Assembly (NCBI GenBank): GCA_017354895.1
Contig: CP071494.1
Location: 3,286,001-3,350,000, forward strand
Source: Podospora comata
Taxonomy: Eukaryota > Ascomycota > Sordariomycetes > Sordariales > Podosporaceae
Reading direction: 5' to 3'
DNA length: 64,000 nucleotides
How positions within the stretch are numbered: the stretch's first letter is position 1; the number at the start of each line of letters is the position of its first letter. A program made the translations under genes and the position numbers. Below are positions 62,644 to 64,000 of this stretch, in pieces. The notes below the pieces were generated by a model, which saw nothing but the letters and a program-made list of their open reading frames with translations, did not search any database and had not been told where the DNA came from.

Positions 62644-64000
62644 TCAAATAGCACCATCATCCTCGTCATCATCCTCCATCTCGTCATCATCCTCCATCTC
62701 GTCATCCTCATCGCCACCGTCGTTAATGTCAATGTTGTCGAATTTGAAGCCCGGGGTGCTAGGGGGTTGAGCACCGCCCTGTTTTTCGATGCGCTGGGGG
62801 CGAGTGGGTGTAGAGGAGGCAGAATCGTGGAGACCAAGGAGCGCATTATCGGGAGAAGAGGAAGAGTCGAGATCGATAACGTTGCCGTTGGCCGCGTGCT
62901 GGGCCATGACCTGGTCGTTCTTGGACTTCAACTTGGCCCTCTCACCAGTCATGAGGTTCGACCACTGGCCCGGCCCACCAATCTGACCAGCCATCTTCTT
63001 CCAGGGCGAGTTCGCCTTCGGCTTGGGGCCCTCCTCGTCGAGAGCATCGTAGTTAACTTCAGGCGAGTCGACGTCGGAGGATGAGGTGACAACCTCGGGC
63101 GAATCGAGAACCTTGGGCAAGGCGGGGGAATCATCAAGGGGGAAGACGAGCTCGGGCTCATCATCGAGCGAGGTGACGTCCGGCTCCCCCTTGACCTTCT
63201 GCTTCTTGGTGGGGGACTTGTGGGACGTCTTGGGAGCAGGTGCGGTGGCAGCACGCTTTCTGGTGGGAGTAGGCTTCGCAGGGGAGGCTCTGGCTCCGGT
63301 GGCGGCTTTGGCAGCCTTGGTGGTGCCGCCTTTTACGCTGACGCCCTTTCGAACGCTGTGGCCGCCGTTCTGGAGATACTCTTCAAACGCGTCGGCAGGG
63401 TCTTGTCCGCTCTCAACGGCCTCCTTAAGCACGTTCGCCTGCTGCTTGATCGCTCTGAAGTGGTACTGAAGACCTTGCTCCGTGGAAGCACCAAAGTACT
63501 TCTGGAGATCTAAACAAAGTGTTAGTCATGTAATGTCATCTGGATCCAAGCAAGCACACCTTCAGCCCGAGGACCTCCTCTACCCCACACGTTGGAGGTG
63601 ATCTTGGTGAAATCATACTCCGAGGGAGGAGGGCCCCGGCCCTCTTCATGAAGCTCATAAGCAAGACGAAGACCCTTCGCCTGAGCGTTGACACCACGGA
63701 AGCGGTGCTCGGCGGCCGAGGCGGTCATGCCCACCATGGCACCAATCTCTATTCACCCCACCAACCACCGACGTTAGTGACTGCTCTAGACTCCAAGGCA
63801 AAACAAGATGCGCCGAGCCCAGCAATGAGCCCTCTGTTTACAGCCCGAAAGTCTAGAACAATCCGGCGGTGAGCGGCTCATGGCGGGTCACGTGAAGGTC
63901 ACGCGAGTGAAGGGTAGGAGAAGAAAGAAGCAAACATACTCTTGTAATCAATAGACATGTTCTGGACTTGACTCGCAATGAGAGCAGCGAGCAAGCGCTG
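62644..64000 (-). CDS. Acidic, Lys/Pro-rich probable nuclear protein (5' end outside window)
   Basis: Exons 64000-63940 (cut by the window edge), 63748-63560 and 63509-62644 give the last 371 residues. The first visible part reads RLLAALIASQ...IDYK and IGAMVGMTASAAEHRFRGVN, a helical pattern often seen at the start of fungal proteins with a Myb- or SANT-like N-terminal module. It is followed by SEYDFTKITSNVWGRGG and DLQKYFGASTEQGLQYHFRA. Then comes a basic linker (KRAATAPAPKTSHKSPTKKQKVK) with nuclear-localisation-like clusters, a middle acidic and Ser-rich section, and a C-terminus of tandem acidic repeats (EDDEMEDDDEMEDDD). It may bind histones or act in chromatin, but that is inference from composition. 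The real start is off the right edge. No function can be named. Confidence 0.75.

Noticed and set aside
1-64000. Transposons, LTR-type or Polinton-like elements, CRISPR arrays
   Set aside because: No terminal repeats, target-site duplications, transposase or polymerase-like ORFs, or spaced direct repeats were seen. The T/A runs and AT-rich stretches are simple sequence and lack any element parts.

Overview
The window comes from a filamentous ascomycete nuclear genome, most likely a sordariomycete of the Sordariales type. The evidence is the density of short GT-AG introns (about 50-100 nt, with CTAAC-like branch points), solitary dispersed 5S rRNA, an HET-domain gene, a G1 (eqolisin) protease homologue, an NCS1 purine-cytosine permease, and families typical of Pezizomycotina. 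Coding density is high (about one gene per 2.4 kb). I see no CRISPR array, no tRNA gene and no recognisable transposon.

Layout, left to right: 3' end of an unidentified gene (1-234); a decayed multi-pass membrane-protein gene (about 902-2502); a small tentative gene (2562-3150, minus); a Pro/Ser-rich protein (4757-6123); a PAF-acetylhydrolase-like lipase (6542-8188, minus); vacuolar aminopeptidase I (9090-10713); an SPX-EXS phosphate-export protein (11168-14717, minus); a gene-poor stretch to 17.9 kb; a conserved disordered fungal protein (17868-19019); the large CAF-1 subunit (20374-22413); a DUF3140 protein (23372-23789); an M50B-like membrane protease homologue (24294-25238); a secreted barrel-type glycosidase-like protein (25519-27370, minus); an NCS1 permease (27871-29503, minus); a 5S rRNA (30217-30335, minus); an HET-domain gene (30425-32461, minus); a secreted G1-protease-like protein (33186-34055, minus); glucosidase II alpha (35504-38543, minus); nucleoside diphosphate kinase (39467-40274); a mitochondrial-type membrane protein (40627-41235) facing a small DUF1115-like protein (41298-41714, minus); a broken ligase-fold gene (about 42150-44440); Sm-D3 (44970-45386); a large probable mitochondrial protein (45832-47868, minus); a UBC7-type E2 (48313-48878); a Swa2/auxilin homologue (49545-52435, minus); another gene-poor stretch; a secreted DUF1996 protein (55556-57211); a single-pass polyQ protein (58390-61629); and the 3' part of an acidic nuclear-type protein (62644-64000, minus).

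The genes are mostly unrelated housekeeping functions and I see no operon-like or cluster logic. Themes that recur are ER and secretory quality control (ROT2, UBC7), vacuole and clathrin traffic (APE1, SWA2), chromatin (RLF2), and secreted or lineage-specific proteins. The two clear broken genes belong to families I associate with this fungal class, whereas the broadly conserved genes are all intact.

I did not find a convincing new multi-gene system. The best leads are the G1-protease homologue whose catalytic Gln is Arg, the sharp switch of codon-strand composition inside many genes, the secreted barrel protein of unassigned family, a His-rich tail behind a basic site in the DUF1996 protein, and the decayed ligase-fold gene. 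Exon borders were placed by eye from splice sites and reading-frame closure; none was tested against transcripts.
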